64,000 bases of DNA from Cerioporus squamosus (taxonomy: Eukaryota; Basidiomycota; Agaricomycetes; Polyporales; Polyporaceae), in NCBI GenBank assembly GCA_022592435.1, contig JABYQS010000087.1:98557-162556 (forward strand), read 5' to 3'. Position numbers and translations under genes: made by a program. The notes below the pieces were generated by a model. It did no database searches. It saw only the letters and a program-made list of their open reading frames with translations, and was not told the origin of the DNA. Every line of letters starts with the position of its first letter. The first letter of the stretch is position 1. Positions 54,114 to 64,000 of this stretch are shown one piece after another.

Positions 54114-54753
54114 TATCCCTAAAGCTCATGTGCCTGTGGATTCCTCCCGGGGTTAACTGGGAAGTCCGGGAATCCGAGGGACCGCGCCACCTTCACGGAT
54201 CGCATGGAGGAGGGTTTCGGTCGAATCTGAGCGTTGCTCTCAATGCCAAAGCTCCTTTTGGAGACGCTGCGAAGTGTCTAGGCAGCAGACAGGAAGCCTG
54301 TAGTTTCTCAGTAGCGCGGCGTTACAGGGGTGTGCGGTACACGTACAAGTTTACGTTCCCACTCATCGCGTCCACAATTGTTGGAAGGCCTTGCGACTCA
54401 TGAGTGGCTTCGTATTCCTGTGTCGTGTTTGGCACAACATTGCTGGAGTTTAGGGCTAGTGTACATGGTGGCAACTCGGACGAAGGCCCGGGCCAGCAGG
54501 TTATCGTAGGGCCTGTGGTGGCGTGGGAAGACAATACTGTATGCTGCCTTAGGTAGCGCTTACCGTAGCCCAAGTCCTCGTTCGTTCTCTCTTCTACTCT
54601 CTTCCAATACTGACCAACTTGCTGCCTGAGGTGCGTTAAACTACTATAAAGACTGTATCTTGACTCACTGGCAACCTGATAGATACGTATACTCTCGCTC
54701 GCCTGGCTGTTAGAGGGTTCCATCCGCAGTCGCGAAGACCTTCGGCTGACGAA
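54114..54753. other. Intergenic with repeat tail
   Basis: The left part continues the GGATTCC/GGAATCC repeat texture. The right part is the promoter of the F-box gene at 54754. No gene is supported. Confidence 0.45.
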
Positions 54754-56313
54754 ATGACCCCCGCCGAGTCATGTCACATTCATACGCTGCCCATCGAGGT
54801 CCTGCTGGAGATATTCGAGCATTTCCTGATATTGGACAAGCCCTACTCCGACGAGGGAGACCTGTCGTCCACCACTTGCCTACGACTCACAGGGGTGTGT
54901 CGTTACTGGCGCAACCTCGCGCTCAATTGCCCATCCCTATGGACGCATATCCGCATATTTCCCCGTACACCGAGCCAGTGGATTCTCTTCTGCCTGCGGC
55001 ACTCGCTCGAGGCGCCGCTAGAAGTCAGACTTGTGGAGCTCTCGAAAGCCTCGATGTCTGAGTGGTTTCCGGCCTTGGAAGACAACATCGGTCGCATCCG
55101 GACACTGTCGGTACAAGCCTTCGTGGACTTCCACTTCGAGGACGCTATGCTTCAGAAGTTGCTCCACAAAAAGGCTCCCCTGCTTCTCACGCTGAGAGTA
55201 GCGATGACTGTTCCCCGGGGCTCAGAAGTGGTGGATTTCGTCGCCCCGCCATGTCCATCCCTCCGCTGCTTGTCCGTCACGCGCATGTACGTATCGTGGA
55301 GGCAGAGCGGTCTCACTACCCTCTCATCCCTGAAACAGCTACGGCTCGTGCGTTGCATAGAGGAAGATGGTTTGCGTCGCGGCGGGGGAGTGGAATCTCT
55401 CTCAGACGTCCTCGATGTTCTCGCCGCGTGTCCGCTTCTGGAGGATGTCGTAATAGGAGAGTCGCTGCCCTCCCTCGCGGCGAATTCTGCAGGGCAACTG
55501 CTTCCCGTTCGGATGAGCAAGCTCACCAAGCTCGTTCTGTGGGAACGTGCGGAGACAATCCTCCTCCTACTCTCCTATCTGCACCTCCGCGAGGACGTCT
55601 GCCTCCATCTGGTGCCGGATCGCGTAATATGTGATGGATCCCCCGTGACTGTCCGGAACATGCTTCCACATAGCAACGTATGCCTCCCCATACTCCGCGG
55701 CGCTGTCTCCGTCTATGTCGACAAGACAGGAGACATCGGGAACCAGACTGAGATTACAGTGCTTGGTGAGGCTGGTGGAAAGCTCACAATGACCTTCATA
55801 CACCACGTCCCCGCAGCGTCCATCTTCGCAGATCTCGCCGAGCTCTTCTCCCGCTCCCCGCTCACCCAATTCCGCTATCACGACAAAAAAGACTGCCGCG
55901 CGTTCAAAGACGTATGGAAGGCGGTATTTTACACGTTCCCGCTCATCGAGGATCTCGACACCAGCGGCGGCCCCAACGACATTGTGGATGCTCTGCAGGC
56001 GTTGTCGGACGTCCCTGACCAGCCACTCTTGCTACCGCACCTACGCAGGTTGGCCGTGGCTTCAAGCGACTGGTCGACTGACATGACCGAGGGATTGCTG
56101 GATTGTCTACGTAGCCGCGCCATGCAGGGAGCTCCGAAGCTGGCACAGCTTCGTGTAGAGACAGGGAGAGCGACGCCGGCGGAAAGCTCCGGACAAGAGG
56201 CAGATGGACTAGTAGATGAGGCTATCCGGGGACTGAAGCGGACCATCCCCTCTCTGGAGCAGTACTCGGACGTCCCTGTGGTCCACGTCTGTCATGGCCC
56301 AAGATCCGCATAG
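54754..56313 (+). CDS. F-box protein with LRR-like tail, 519 aa
   Basis: This is an intronless plus-strand gene. The F-box begins at residue 8: IHTLPIEVLLEIFEHFLIL, followed by LRLTGVCRYWRNLALNCPSLW. Leu-rich segments include LSSLKQLRLVRCIEEDGLRR and LPHLRRLAVASSDWSTDM. The ending (GLLDCLRSRAMQGAPKLAQL) is shared in form with the other F-box tails in the window. Role inferred: SCF ubiquitin-ligase adaptor. It lies alone among surface-protein genes and mobile elements, 640 bp from the TIR element. The start is the Met closest to the F-box. Confidence 0.88.
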   Translation: MTPAESCHIHTLPIEVLLEIFEHFLILDKPYSDEGDLSSTTCLRLTGVCRYWRNLALNCPSLWTHIRIFPRTPSQWILFCLRHSLEAPLEVRLVELSKASMSEWFPALEDNIGRIRTLSVQAFVDFHFEDAMLQKLLHKKAPLLLTLRVAMTVPRGSEVVDFVAPPCPSLRCLSVTRMYVSWRQSGLTTLSSLKQLRLVRCIEEDGLRRGGGVESLSDVLDVLAACPLLEDVVIGESLPSLAANSAGQLLPVRMSKLTKLVLWERAETILLLLSYLHLREDVCLHLVPDRVICDGSPVTVRNMLPHSNVCLPILRGAVSVYVDKTGDIGNQTEITVLGEAGGKLTMTFIHHVPAASIFADLAELFSRSPLTQFRYHDKKDCRAFKDVWKAVFYTFPLIEDLDTSGGPNDIVDALQALSDVPDQPLLLPHLRRLAVASSDWSTDMTEGLLDCLRSRAMQGAPKLAQLRVETGRATPAESSGQEADGLVDEAIRGLKRTIPSLEQYSDVPVVHVCHGPRSA

Positions 56314-56616
56314 TACATGCATTTTGAATCCGTCCATGGTTGCCAGGGTGTGTCAGCTCCTGTGCTGCTCGAAGCATCGCAAACCACCACTGTTGTCGAA
56401 GTGTTGACATGTGTCTCGCCTCCACGCCCATGGAAGTCAGCTGATGTTCGATTACCGTAGACCTATACAAGATACTATCTTGAGGCGGAAGAGAAGTAAG
56501 CAGTAGCATGTGAGAAGGAAGCGGTACAATGTCTGTGCCTCGTGAAACAATCACGTTCGATTTCCTCCCAAGTACCATGCCCATGCCCACAGCCAGTCGC
56601 TCGCGTGCAGCGCTAT
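56314..56616. other. Intergenic between convergent genes
   Basis: 303 bp between the F-box stop and the 3' end of the eight-cysteine protein. Nothing is seen. Confidence 0.5.
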
Positions 56617-57482
56617 CTACAACGCGAGAACAACCAGGACGGCACCAACGGCGCCAACCACCGCGGTGGACGAGACGGCCAGGAAGCCCGCGCCGTTGTT
56701 GCGCGACGCGGCGCCGTCCGTTGCAAGAGGGTCCGACGCGCCGCCCGCAGTGGTCTCGGTGCTGCTGCTGCCACCCGTCGCCTTGCTGCCGCTGCCAGTG
56801 GAGATTTCCGTGGGGAAGGATGTGTCGAACGTCACTGAAGCGCGGCTCGTGGCGGACGAGCCAGAGCCGCCAGTTGCGCTCGCGCCGGAGGGAAGGGTGA
56901 GAGTCTGGGGGGCGACGGAGACACCGGCTTGCTGGCATGACGATTGGTACTCTGAAAGGGTCGAGAACCGTGTCAGCGCGCAAAGGGAAGGAGCAAGATA
57001 CACGACGCACCGTTCAAGCTGTCCTGGCCCTGCGCCAAGAGCGCGGCGTCGGGGTCGAGGGCCAGCGCGCACTCGAGGCAGTTGTAGAGACCCGTGTTGG
57101 TCGTGTCGCTGCAGAGGCAGCTGACGGTCGAGCAGGACTAGGACCCCAATGTCAGAGCGGAACTTTGCGTTCTCGACCAAATCGAACTCACGTTGAGGGC
57201 AGACACGACGTCGGCGCACTGCGATTGACACTGTACCCAGGCATCGCGAAGGTCAACATCGTTGACTTGCAAGCGCGCACGCGACGTACCTGAGCAGGGA
57301 TGTCTGAAGGGTCGAAAGCAGTCGTCTGCCTGTTCAGGAGACCGGCGAGGGCGTTCCGGGGCATGACGGCCGAGGCAGCGGCTACAACTCGGTGAGTAAT
57401 GACTCCTGTAGCGGTTCAAGTGGATAATCTACTCACCCTGGCCGGCAAGAAGGGCAGCGGAAACGATAGCGAGTGCGTACAT
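56617..57482 (-). CDS. Eight-cysteine (CFEM-like) secreted protein with GPI-type end, 212 aa
   Basis: Five exons: 57437-57482, 57290-57381, 57192-57230, 57011-57137, 56617-56951. Exon 1 (46 nt) encodes MYALAIVSAALLAGQ, then a phase-1 intron. The mature protein has exactly eight cysteines in the order C-x3-C (CQSQC), C-x4-C-x-C (CSTVSCLC), C-x2-C (CLEC) and a last one in YQSSCQQAG. This resembles the fungal CFEM domain, though the spacing is not canonical and I cannot confirm it. Ser/Gly/Thr-rich linker sequence follows, then a hydrophobic GPI-type tail (STAVVGAVGAVLVVLAL). CFEM proteins bind haem or act at the cell surface; here only a disulfide-rich surface protein is safe. Confidence 0.85.
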
Positions 57483-58509
57483 GGCGGCAAGCGGAGAAGG
57501 GAGAACGAAGGCAACGGGTTACGAGGTGAGAAGGGAAAGGCAGGAAAGCACTCGGACCCTGGAGAGGTTGCGCTCACCTCCCCCGGCGGTTTTATAGCAG
57601 ATGATGGACGGGCGTGTTGCGCGTCGCGAGCCGTGAGTAGACACGACAAAGCTGTCGATCAGGGCGTAAGTTCACAGATAGGCTTGGCATGGCGGCCCAC
57701 CGAGTCCGACTCGCCTCTCGCACCCCACGTCCATTTTCGGCTGTGCTTTTCTGGCTGGAAAAGGGAAGATTCAGCATGATCGAACCCCGGAAGAACGTGC
57801 TCATCGCCATGGCTCTCGAGCTCGACAGACGGCCGAAGGTTCAAGGCATGCATCGCGCGCGTCGACAGCACCCTCTCGCCGCCACCACGCCAAGCAGCGC
57901 GTGTTGGCTGCTTAATTGCGCACCGCCCGGGACGGCATGCTCTGCCATGCTGGTCAAGTGCCAGGATGAGTGGCAGAAGGTGGCAGATGATGAGAGCCAC
58001 ATTGCGACGGTTGTAGGGACGGCCGTGTTGTGTTTCCCGGAGAATCAATCAAAGCCTCGTGCTCGAGGTCGACCGAAAGCGGCACCGCCCGATGGTGGCG
58101 GCGGTGACTCAACCATAGGTTCGCTTACCTGGCATGCAGATCCATCAAATACACATCGCATCAATCGAGATGACAGGCCATACTTATAACGACTCGTGAA
58201 TGAAGAGCTATGGAGAGCCTCTGTAAGCGTGTGGTCTGAGTATAGTGTACGGTCCCTAATTATGGCCCACTTCCTGAACCTTGTGCTGAGTTTGCTTCAG
58301 CGAACGCACCTATGACCTTGCATCAACTTATATCATAAACCGTGCTCACCGGGAAGCCCTGCACGTATGTACACTGTGCCTGAACAGATCCGCTCTGTGC
58401 GGAGGGTAACGAAACCGGGTCCCGAGGATATGCCCATCATCAGCCTTATTCGATCGAAGGCTACATCGGAACCAGTAAGGTACTGTAGAGTACAACGCGC
58501 ATGAGACAT
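57483..58509. other. Intergenic, no gene supported
   Basis: It holds the promoter of the eight-cysteine protein and the 3' flank of the dehydrogenase. A 166-codon plus frame (57689-58189) has no domain character. Confidence 0.45.
57590..57597 (-). promoter_or_regulatory. TATA box of the 56617-57482 gene
   Basis: CTATAAAA type element on minus, 108-115 bp upstream of the start codon at 57482. Confidence 0.5.
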
Positions 58510-60230
58510 TCACCACTTCTCGTGGGCAGGGCGCACTAAGGAATGCACGAGTCAACCATCGTCTTCGAGATTGACCGGGAGCAGAACGATTAAGTACTCA
58601 CAGTCGAGCTCCCAGGTCCAAGCGGACCTGTCCTGGTTCGCCAGGTAGAGATATCCCTGCACAATCGAGTCAGCCGCAACTCGGGAGCAACCACGATGTC
58701 CTGGGCGCTCCGCGTTGCACCATGCGCCGTGCAGAGGGGAGTATGTACCAGCCTTTAGGCCGCCGAGGAACGAGTGACCCCATGCGGAATGACCACGAAG
58801 CGAGAACGTCGGTCCCGAGATGCAGCAAAGCAGTCTCTTCAACGCTGGCCAAGCCCCATGGCAAGCAAGGCTCGGAAAGCCAGACCACGACCACGAGCAA
58901 ATAGACATACCGTAGCAATGCTGACAGGATCCAGACGAATGTCAGGGTTGTTCGCAAACTCATCCACATCCTCCTGGCGGGAGCGCTGGACGTCGGTCAA
59001 GATAGCTGGATTCATGAGAGGGTCGGTCAGTTGCTGAAAACTGCAGCCTGGCTAACTCCTGAAACTCACCTCCATCGATGATAGACTACTCCACCGGGAG
59101 AAGTTCAAGCCCAATCAGCCATCGGTTCCGCAGTAGGCTGTAGTAATGAACAAACGTACATGGGCCACCTGGACGAGAGTTATGTCAGTTTCCCGCGACT
59201 TATTCGAGCATTTAATAGAAACTGCGGCTTACATGAATGTTCTCCTTTCCAAACTCCTTGTTCAAGCTCTGGCTCAAGGCCCTCAGCGCGTGCTTTCCTG
59301 CGGAGAAGATGCTCGTGGTGACATTTCCGCGGATGCTCGCCGTCGCGCCCGTAAAGATGAGCGTGCCGCGCTTGCCCTTCGCGTCGATCGCGTTCTTCTT
59401 GAACTCCTCGATGATATGCTGCGAGAAGCCGAACGCGCCGTTGATGTTCGCGTCGACCACGATGTCGATGTCCTTCTCTTTCACCTCAAGGAAGGGCTTC
59501 CGGACCCCTGCGCCCGCGTTGTAAAGCGCAACGCGGATCTCCGTGCGTCCACCCGAGGGCCACGAGTACGACCGGATGGCATCGACCACGTCGGTGAGCG
59601 CCTTGAAACTGTACGATTCGATAGGGAACGTGGCGATCTGACCCAACGCCAGTGACGATGCTGCCGGTCAGTATATGTACGTAGCTCTCCAGAGTACAAC
59701 AACAACGCACCTCAGCCCCGGAGGCAGTAGCAGCGACATCCTCAGCCACTTTCTTGAGCTTGTCAGCGCCCCTTGCAATCAGGGCAACACGATATCCTGC
59801 CTTCGCAAAGACACGCCTGTGCAGAATTCAGGAGTATTGTCAGCACCTCGGCGGTCTTTCCATGGTCCCAGAACCAGTCAGGCAGGTGAGCTCTATCCAG
59901 CCCGCTGCTCTCGGATGGGGTCCTCTCCACCGTTTTCGTAAGTACCCCATTCACCTGCCCGGCTACCAAGAACACCGGAACGGGCTCAGCAGATGCAATA
60001 CTGGCCGCCGGGCGGCGCGGAGGCGCATCACCACGATGCCACCCCACATCGAGACGGGGGAGGACGTGCAAACGTCCGGGATGAACCGAAGATACATACG
60101 CCGTAGCGCCACCAGTGCCTGCAGAGAACCAAGTGACAAGTTAATGAGATGTGTGGCGTCCGCCGAACGGACCATGCGTACCTGAGCCGTTGCCAACCCC
60201 GACGATAACGATGAGAGGACGAGTGGACAT
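58510..60230 (-). CDS. Atypical short-chain dehydrogenase/reductase, 259 aa
   Basis: Nine exons: 60182-60230, 60100-60118, 59711-59816, 59233-59637, 59160-59168, 59070-59085, 58911-59005, 58602-58656, 58510-58535. Two are micro-exons (9 and 16 nt). The Rossmann start is VIVGVGNGSGTGGATARVFA, with cofactor glycines at about 11-20; YNAG at about 95 is the NNAG-type motif. The active-site region reads GATASIRGNVTTSIFSAGK: Ser159 and Lys173 are present but the catalytic Tyr is Phe169. I recall related proteins with F-x-x-x-K, so this may be a subfamily trait. The C-terminal ELDLRPAHEKW fits that group. NAD(P) binding is likely; catalysis by the usual mechanism is doubtful. Two introns exceed 250 nt. 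Confidence 0.88.
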
Positions 60231-60849
60231 TGTGTGCTGTATACTGGAGACCGGAGTTGTGCTCGTTCTGGAAGTGCTCGACTCAAACACTGTGACTATA
60301 TATTCTCTGCTGGTCGATGCTAGACGCAAGATGGCGACAACGAGTTCAGGAGTTCCGGTGACCAAGCATGCCGGCATAAGCGCTGAATTTGAGCTCGCCC
60401 GAGGGAACCGCATAAGCAACCTCTCACGAGACGTGCTTTGGAAGTTAGACCGAGTGGAGTCGATTGAGGTGTGAGCTTGTGAGAGCTCAGAATAGCCCGA
60501 CGACGCGTGTTCAGAGTGGACGAGGGCGGACAGGAGCGGGCAGGATTTGCGTTCATGAGTTCGGGCATGCTCCCCGAGGCCGAGCCCGTACTACTCCGGA
60601 GTCCAAAGGGCGACATGAAGTAACGAAAATGCTCCGATGCCAGGTCCATATATTATCCTATGATCATAGTGCTACACAACCGATTCCAGACAACAACTAC
60701 ATACAATGCCTAAAGTACATACACAACTTGCGATCGAGAGAGCCGACAGGTTAACTGCGGACCCGCAGCAGCGGGTCCCCGACAGTCGCTCCCAATACCA
60801 TGGCTCGCCTGTACCAGGCGCATAGCGTCGATAGACCGTCCCATCGGAC
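60231..60849. other. Intergenic
   Basis: Between the start of the dehydrogenase and the stop of the Fab1-type kinase, both on minus. It serves as the dehydrogenase promoter. No feature is clear. Confidence 0.5.
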
Positions 60850-63800
60850 TTACAGGACGCTGGGAAGGTCGGTGTGATTGCTTGGGACCGGGGTGTTGTC
60901 CAGTGGCCGAGACCATTTGTCTGCCGATGTGTCAACCACCACGACAGAAAGACGAAACGTGCGACGGACGTACCTGGACATGCGAGGAAGTAATCGTCCA
61001 TGGCGCTCACAAACCTCTCCTGGTACTCATGTGGAGGGACGACCGTCACCTCCTTGCCGGAGTTGAGACCCTGCTTGGCCTTGTACTCGAGAGTCTTCGC
61101 GAAGGTGTAGCTCCCTGGAGAACAATCCTCAGCGGCAGACGCATTCCAACAGATGGAAGGACGAACCTATGGTGTCGACCAGGCCGCAGACCATCTGCTT
61201 GTTCTCCTCGTCGATGCCAAGCAACAGACTGAAATCGTGTGAGGGGTAGTATCTCCGAGCGAACACACACACTCACGAGTAGTCCATGATATTGCTCTTC
61301 GCCAGGAACTCGCAGTCTGCCTTAATGGCCTCTTGCAAGACGACCTTCGAATGCGGGCATACGAGGGTGAGTGCCCGTTGCTGGCCCTCGATCCACTCGC
61401 CGTCGAACAGCGTCTTCGAGTTCGCACCGCTGCTCGCCTTGACCCTGCGGCCCTGGATGCCCTTCAGGTCGAACGTCTTGGTAATCTTGCGATCGTAGAA
61501 CAGGTTCTCCATCACAAGCAGGTCCGCCTTCGCCTGAGTTGCACCGGTCTCGAGGTTGCGGATCTCGACCGTGTAGAAGCCGAGCAGCTTCGCCAGGACA
61601 GTCGGCCGGCTCGCCGTCGCCTCCATGTACTTGAAGTACGACGGCCCGAGGTCAATCAAGACTTGCCTGTAACCGCGTCAGCGTCTTCGATGTCACGCAC
61701 CAGAAGACGCGAGAGTACGCACAGGTCAGCGACGTTCCACGCGTTCACGAGCGTCTTGATGATGAACCTGTTGTCCGTCGTCTTCCAGAAGTTCGACCTG
61801 CTCTTCCCGCCCTCCGCCGCCCAATTCTCGCTCCGCGCCATGCTCTTTAGGAACACGTCGTCCACTCCGCAGCGCTTCCGGAGCTGGTCGAACTGCTTCG
61901 CGTAGTACACCGTGCAGCTGAAGCGCAGCCGCTTTCCGATCGTCCAGTCGTACTTGATGTGTGGCCGGTCGTCGATGAGGGAGGGCGCGTCGGCGTACAG
62001 GAGCTTGTGATGAGGCGTCCCGGCTGTCGGGCGCGGCGTCTCCCCAGGCTTGAGGACGTATCGCATAGCGGACGACAGCGAGTTCGCGAATGGCACAGTG
62101 AAGATGCTCGACTTTGACGGTGTCGCGGGCGGTTCATCGGGAGTGAGCAGTGCAGGGCTCTTCTGTGCACTCTCTTCCGCATCGCTGTCGTTCGAGTCCT
62201 TGGGCGGAAGTGGAGGCGGGGGGACGGTACCGTGAACGCTCTCCTGGACGGTTGAGGTGTCGCTATCAGAAATGAAGGACGACGCCTTCCCCCGACGAAT
62301 ATTGGTCTCCACGAACCCTGACGACGAGTGACGGCTGTCCGTCAAAGACGTTCGCGAGTGGTTGGTCTTGGAAACGGCTTCCAGCTCGTGGAGGATCTTG
62401 CCCGCAGCCTCGACGGCTTCTGGCATGCCGCTGACCTGGCCACCCACAGCGGCCGTCGACACCTCCACAGCAGGCTTCGCACGCACGGACCGAGGCGTCT
62501 CAGATCCACCTGCCTTCCCACTCCCTGTCCCTGTAGGGGAGAGCAGCGATGAGGAAGTCCCGGCATCCGCGGATGCTTTCTGTCGCAGGACATCTCGGAT
62601 CGAGATGAGCGAGACGGGATCGCGCGGATGCTCCTTGCGACTGATGACTGCTGAGTACGTCTCCGGCTCCTGCCAGCCAACATCGTCGTGGTCGGGGTCA
62701 GGCTGCTGCGGCACAGACCCAGACACGAACCGCCTGAAGGACTCGCCCGCTCTGAACAGGGACGGTCTCGCGGCGGTCGGCGTAGTGGGAGGAGCAGCTG
62801 GTGCAGGGCTTCGCGGGCCGTTCATGTTCGACAGCTCGCGCTGGTAGTCCACCGTACTGCATGTCAGAAGCACGGCAATCAGGGATCCGCGGCGTCAACT
62901 GCCAGATATGTGGACGACACGTACCTGAGAGTGAAGGCGATGATGCTTCCCCAGTCGTCTTCGCGAACGATGACGTTGCCGCCGGGTACAGCATGACATC
63001 CGCTCTGCCACCACTCCGGTTCTGGTACGACAGGTGTCTCACTGGACGTCGAGGTAGAAGGCTCATGGGGCGCGTGCTTCTTCTCCCAAGCTGCCAGACG
63101 ACGCGTCGCACCTCGCGCTGCGGTGAGGAACGAGCGCCGGACGTCATTGAGGCTTTTCTCGGGTGTCTGCGCGAGCTCCGTGTACAGCTCCTGTTCTGTC
63201 CGCTGGAACTTATGCCGGAGACCTGCGAGAAGGTGGAGAGACTCTGCACTCTCGACCGTGCTATCAGTGGCAGCGGTACTGGTTGTTAGAACAGAAGTAG
63301 AGACGGAGACAGGTTCGGGGGGCAATGGAGAATTCGCTCGCGCCGGAAGGAAGGGGTACGAATTACTTGCTGCGGGCAAGCCTCGCGGCGTCAGCGGGGT
63401 ACTCGGCGGTGCTCCTGGACGGATGGTCGGCGTGCGCATGGCAACATCGTCCTCGTCTTCGATCGAGTCATCCGTAGACGGTAACCGCGGAAGCGTCTTG
63501 TGGAACGCGCTCGGATGATCACATACAAACTTGTCCTCCTGCGCGTTCTATCAGCGCACGCTCTACTCCGGAGACACTGAGGACGTACCAGCTCATCCAT
63601 ATGCTCGGACAAACCCTGCCACCATTTCATGATCTCTCGCCGCAGGGCCCGATGAGCCTCTCCAGGAGGGGAGGCGAGCTTCACGAGTTGTTGCTCTGAC
63701 ACGTCGCCAGGCTTCTTCTCGGTCGCCTTGCGTCTAAGGATCTGCAATCTCGGTACACGCACTTCGAAAATCTCCTTGACCTCGGACATCGTGAGCGTGA

Positions 63801-64000
63801 TCGTCCGGCCTTTATTGAGAAGCGCCGGATAATGTTGAAGCGCGACTGAGGTAGCGGGGAGTTGGGACCAGACCATGGCTTCGCGGGGTAAGCGGTGTGC
63901 TCGCAAAGGGAAGGCTGGAGGTGTGTGCCGCTGGAGAATACACGAGGAGCTCCAGGTACTTTGCAAACGAGAAGAGGCTGCGGAGTGCCCATTCTCAGCA
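60850..64000 (-). CDS. FAB1: Fab1/PIKfyve-type phosphatidylinositol-3-phosphate 5-kinase, C-terminal part
   Basis: Seven exons in the window: 63589-64000 (open at the edge), 62925-63538, 61723-62856, 61277-61666, 61167-61228, 60974-61114, 60850-60920; about 940 residues. The first exon reads REAMVWSQLPATSVALQHYP, typical of the linker after the chaperonin-like domain. A long Ser/Pro-rich linker follows. The lipid-kinase core has IKYDWTIGKRLRFSCTVYYA (nucleotide-binding start), FIIKTLVNAW with the ATP lysine, DLLVMENLFYDRKITKTFDL then KG, SNIMDYSLLLGID and GLVDTIGSYTFAKTLEYKAK. It ends PDKWSRPLDNTP. The enzyme makes PI(3,5)P2 on the vacuole or endosome and controls vacuole size and membrane traffic. 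The FYVE and chaperonin-like parts should lie to the right of the window. Confidence 0.94.

Overview
The window reads as nuclear DNA of a filamentous basidiomycete, most likely an Agaricomycete. The reasons are many short GT-AG introns (about 46-75 nt, often with a CTGAC or CTAAC branch site), GC-rich coding sequence, expanded families of F-box proteins with variable tails, many small Ser/Thr-rich secreted proteins, and a solo retrotransposon LTR. I recognised no rRNA, tRNA or CRISPR. Family names rest on motif recognition by eye; no database search was run.

Layout. 1-12 kb: minus-strand F-box genes (one partial, three complete), a broken F-box remnant at 3.6-4.1 kb, and one intronless plus-strand gene of unknown function (4881-5948). 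13.6-16.3 kb: a ten-exon copper amine oxidase. 17-18.6 kb: an F-box gene on plus. 21-23.1 kb: a flavin monooxygenase with a 6-nt exon. 23.3-24.9 kb: an F-box gene on minus. 25.5-28.5 kb: three small secreted proteins. 29-30.8 kb: two tandem SUMO genes with the same five-exon layout; the second stops directly after Gly-Gly. 31.1-34.3 kb: a BAR-like protein gene whose reading frame is not fully resolved. 35.2-38.6 kb: a multi-pass membrane protein. 38.6-57.5 kb: a repeat-rich accessory stretch with six more secreted or surface-protein genes, a solo LTR with a 6-bp target duplication inside one of them, a truncated copy of the same LTR, a TIR element at a TA site, a minisatellite, and one F-box gene. 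58.5-60.2 kb: an atypical short-chain dehydrogenase. 60.85-64 kb: the C-terminal part of a Fab1-type phosphatidylinositol-3-phosphate 5-kinase running off the right edge.

How the parts relate. Housekeeping genes (SUMO, Fab1 kinase, BAR-like and membrane proteins) alternate with fast-evolving accessory families. Seven F-box genes plus a remnant may supply ubiquitin-ligase adaptors, and SUMO provides a second modifier, but nothing in the sequence links them directly. The clearest unexplained pattern is the set of nine secreted or surface genes between 25 and 57.5 kb. In every one the signal peptide is carried almost entirely by a short first exon (46-67 nt) that ends in a phase-1 intron, usually with a TATA box 60-120 bp upstream. 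The most novel single items are the pre-matured SUMO paralogue and the LTR insertion that removes the membrane anchor of one surface-protein gene.
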